The position numbers and the translations under genes were made by a program. Below are positions 62,217 through 64,000 of a stretch of DNA of 64,000 bases, piece after piece (within the stretch, counting starts at the first letter, position 1; each line of letters starts with the position of its first letter). The stretch covers positions 186,001-250,000 of the forward strand of contig CAVYKK010000026.1 of assembly GCA_963769045.1 (NCBI GenBank). The letters are read 5' to 3'. Source of the DNA: Methanocella_A sp963769045. Its GTDB lineage: Archaea > Halobacteriota > Methanocellia > Methanocellales > Methanocellaceae. The notes beneath the pieces were generated by a model. The model did not search any database, was not told where the DNA came from, and was given only the letters and a program-made list of their open reading frames with translations.

Positions 62217-62771
62217 TTATAGCGATGGTTGTGTCGTCGTAATCGCACGCTTAATCTCGACGCCGTTCAGGAGTATAATAATCGTTATGGGCTTCCCCTG
62301 CGGGATACCCAGCGCTACGGTATCGATCTGAACCGCGAGCACCTCGTTGAAATCGAGCATCGTGTTCCCGCCCAGGCCTGCCATGTCGAAGTCGCTCGGT
62401 TTCCACACGTTGCTGAAGGTCCTGCCATCGCACTCCATGTTCATGCTGAGCTTGCTTGCGTCGACAGGCTTGGCATCCTTGTTCAACATAATGGTGACCA
62501 GGCAACTGCCCATGGTCTCGTTCAGGACGCCGCCCACGTAGATCTGGCCGGACGTCGGCGAGCCCGGAGTGACAGTCGGCGTTGCGCCGGCGGTGGCGCC
62601 CGGTGCCGGGGTCACGCTGCTTCCCGAGGGGCCAGGCGTAGCCGATGGGCCGAGCGGCTCGTTCGACAGGTTCCCGTTGATCAGGTTGAAGGCAACTGCC
62701 GCGATAGCCACCACGACGATAGCCACCACGACGACTCCAATGACAATGGTAAGCGATTTCTTGAGGTCCAT
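62217..62771 (-). CDS. Membrane-anchored archaellin-like domain protein 2
   Basis: 184 residues: MDLKKSLTIVIGVVVVAIVV starts a membrane helix, then a Pro/Thr/Gly linker (TPGPSGSSVTPAPGATAGAT) and an outer beta domain with DASKLSMNMECDGRTFSNVW, LDFNEVLAVQIDTVALGIPQ and GKPITIIILLNG. It is paralogous to protein 1 at 54137 and like archaellin-type domains. The type-III-signal-peptide rule (basic start then hydrophobic helix) is roughly met, so assembly into a pilus-like structure is possible but unproven. Confidence 0.72.
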   Translation of the reverse strand: MDLKKSLTIVIGVVVVAIVVVAIAAVAFNLINGNLSNEPLGPSATPGPSGSSVTPAPGATAGATPTVTPGSPTSGQIYVGGVLNETMGSCLVTIMLNKDAKPVDASKLSMNMECDGRTFSNVWKPSDFDMAGLGGNTMLDFNEVLAVQIDTVALGIPQGKPITIIILLNGVEIKRAITTTQPSL

Positions 62772-62849
62772 TTCGTTTCACACCCATAGGCCTAAAATGT
62801 GCGGCCTGTATCTATATGGATGATATGTCGATATACCTCATGATTATTA

Positions 62850-62872
62850 GTCTTTCTCTCATGAAATGTTAA
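62850..62872 (-). promoter_or_regulatory. Shared TGAGAGAAA element, archaellin-like gene 2
   Basis: Minus-strand reading: TTAACATTTCATGAGAGAAA, identical over 20 bases to the element of archaellin-like gene 1, followed by GACTAATAAT as TATA-like box. Confidence 0.6.
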
Positions 62873-62904
62873 TTGAGAACTGGTTTTCGAAAGGGGGCTA
62901 TCGG

Positions 62905-62932
62905 GGGGAACCTTGTTCCAAAAAGGTTCCCC
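62905..62932. terminator. GC/AT hairpin in the divergent spacer
   Basis: GGGGAACCTT and AAGGTTCCCC form a perfect 10-bp stem with an 8-base loop, between the two divergent promoters. It may insulate them or be a mobile repeat. Confidence 0.4.
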
Positions 62933-62992
62933 TGTACGCATGCCATTACAACAATAGAACGCTCGCAATAGTACTGTACGCGCTTTTGCGAT

Positions 62993-63016
62993 TGTGACAC
63001 AAGGTATATTTAAAGC
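62993..63016 (+). promoter_or_regulatory. Shared promoter element, regulator 6
   Basis: TGTGACACAAGGTATATTTA reads toward the divergent gene at 63045. TGACACAAG stands directly before the TATA box GTATATTTAAAG, as in the minus-strand paralogues. Confidence 0.6.
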
Positions 63017-63044
63017 GCACGGCTATGCATTGAGCGGTGACGTG

Positions 63045-64000
63045 ATGGACAGAGGAAGGATGTTCGAGGCGGTCGCTGTGCTGCTTGTACTCGTGCTCGG
63101 CGGGGTGCTCTTCGCAGGGATTACCGGCGGCAGCCCGTCCCCGCCGAAAGAGGAATGGAACATCTCCGCCATCAGCCCTACCGCGTACACCTATGCAGGG
63201 GACGACGGGCGACTGTTTGTCTTCGACAGCAACGACGTCTATGCCATCGGCAACGGGACGCTGCAATGGCAGTATAGTGTGCCCGCCGGATGGTCGATCA
63301 TCAACCTGTTCTACGACTTCGACCAGGACCCGCAAGTCCAGCAGCAGTATTATAATGGCCCGATCTTCGCGTCGTCGGGGGACACACTGTACCTGTACGC
63401 CATGCCCGACCCGGCTGCCAGTGGCCAGGGGTTCGAGGACAGAGCGAGGCAGCCCTGGGGCGGCAGCTTTAATGGCTCGATGTCCGACGAGAAAGTGATG
63501 GCTATTGCGGATGGCCGGCTACTCTGGGAGCGGCAGCTTTCAAAGGGCACACACGAGTACAGTGCGTTCGGGGGCACCCGCTATGACAATGTCGGCATCA
63601 CTGTGGAGGGTGACAGGCTGTACGTGTACCATCCCTATAACCTGACAGTCCTGCGGACCGACGGCACCCTGCTGGGGCTGATCGCGGACGTTGCCTGCCC
63701 TCCCGCAGTGGACGAGGATAACAAGGTCTACACGGTCAAAGCCATCTCTTGCCCTGACGAAGAGGCCTACACGAACGATTACACCTATTTTATGCCCTAC
63801 CAGGGATACATGGTGCCGTCGGGCGTGATCGAGGCGTACTTCCCGGACGGCTCCCTCTGCTGGCGAATTGACATCGGAGAGCCGGCACGGCGGCCGGTGA
63901 TCGACCCCGGCATCGGCCGTGAGCGCCAGACGTTGCCGCTGTCCAACAACGGCCTGCTCTACGTGCCGCGGTCCGACGGGGTGACGATCCTGGGCCGTGA
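63045..64000 (+). CDS. Transmembrane beta-propeller protein 6, cut by window end
   Basis: 318 residues are visible, open to the right edge. MDRGRMFEAVAVLLVLVLGG is a membrane anchor like the start of regulators 4 and 5 (FEAALVL). Propeller blades follow: DGRLFVFDSNDVYAIGNGTL, IADGRLLWERQLSKG, RLYVYHPYNLTVLRTDGTLL, VPSGVIEAYFPDGSLCWRID, LLYVPRSDGVTIL. The DNA-binding end is not in view, but layout, promoter element and position suggest a sixth family member, transcribed away from the others. Confidence 0.8.
   Translation, partial: MDRGRMFEAVAVLLVLVLGGVLFAGITGGSPSPPKEEWNISAISPTAYTYAGDDGRLFVFDSNDVYAIGNGTLQWQYSVPAGWSIINLFYDFDQDPQVQQQYYNGPIFASSGDTLYLYAMPDPAASGQGFEDRARQPWGGSFNGSMSDEKVMAIADGRLLWERQLSKGTHEYSAFGGTRYDNVGITVEGDRLYVYHPYNLTVLRTDGTLLGLIADVACPPAVDEDNKVYTVKAISCPDEEAYTNDYTYFMPYQGYMVPSGVIEAYFPDGSLCWRIDIGEPARRPVIDPGIGRERQTLPLSNNGLLYVPRSDGVTILGR

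Overview
The window reads as a chromosome segment of a methanogenic euryarchaeon, most plausibly of the Methanocella type (order Methanocellales). This is an inference. It rests on archaeal-type TATA promoters, an aIF-1A gene, an archaeosine-type queC/queE/queD operon, a PINc-ATPase-KH protein, a PspA/PspAB/HtpX set, and many surface beta-propeller proteins in moderately GC-rich DNA. No rRNA was seen. One tRNA (Arg, anticodon CCT) is present.

Layout. 0-4 kb: a GNAT gene cut by the window edge, a frameshifted M50-like protease, and an operon RHH regulator-queC-DUF366-queE-queD for preQ0 (archaeosine precursor) synthesis. 4-10 kb: an accessory cassette of a secreted peptide, two ABC-2 permeases and an RCC1 surface protein. 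It is bracketed by two copies of an apparently structured non-coding element and by a truncated and a complete copy of a DUF2284 gene. 10-20 kb: pspA, a convergent cax-htpX-pspAB operon, a PAS/GAF sensor, a Pro/Thr/Lys-rich secreted protein, hisI, and a PIN-ATPase-KH protein. 20-27 kb: tRNA-Arg followed by a roughly 1.1 kb non-coding insertion. The insertion is bounded by 16-bp copies of the tRNA 3' end and is built of two tail-to-tail copies of one sequence. Then come a multi-PAS histidine kinase and a 28-residue amphipathic peptide gene. 27-42 kb: radical SAM/SPASM enzyme, FKBP lipoprotein, MFS exporter, DUF2156, GNAT, DUF169, aIF-1A, CBS, KGG stress proteins, a response regulator, paired 2-TM proteins, a cysteine-cluster protein, KaiB, glutamate dehydrogenase, CheR and threonine synthase.

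42-64 kb is the most distinctive part. Nine consecutive minus-strand genes plus one divergent gene appear to form one functional family. Five (and probably a sixth, cut by the window end) have an N-terminal membrane anchor and a large extracytoplasmic beta-propeller, in two cases preceded by RCC1 repeats. In the five complete ones a second membrane segment leads to two cytoplasmic winged helix-turn-helix domains. They look like transmembrane one-component transcription regulators. Between them lie three membrane-anchored NHL-repeat propeller proteins and two anchored archaellin-like proteins. Most of their promoters share a TGAnAnAA element directly beside the TATA box, which suggests that the family regulates itself.

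Two further traits run through the window. Several genes are broken by single-base frameshifts, nearly all in the same direction, so residual sequencing insertions must be considered. Many intergenic spacers carry long hairpins built from short tandem units (GAGGTCACA, AAGGGCACA and CTAAGGAG types).
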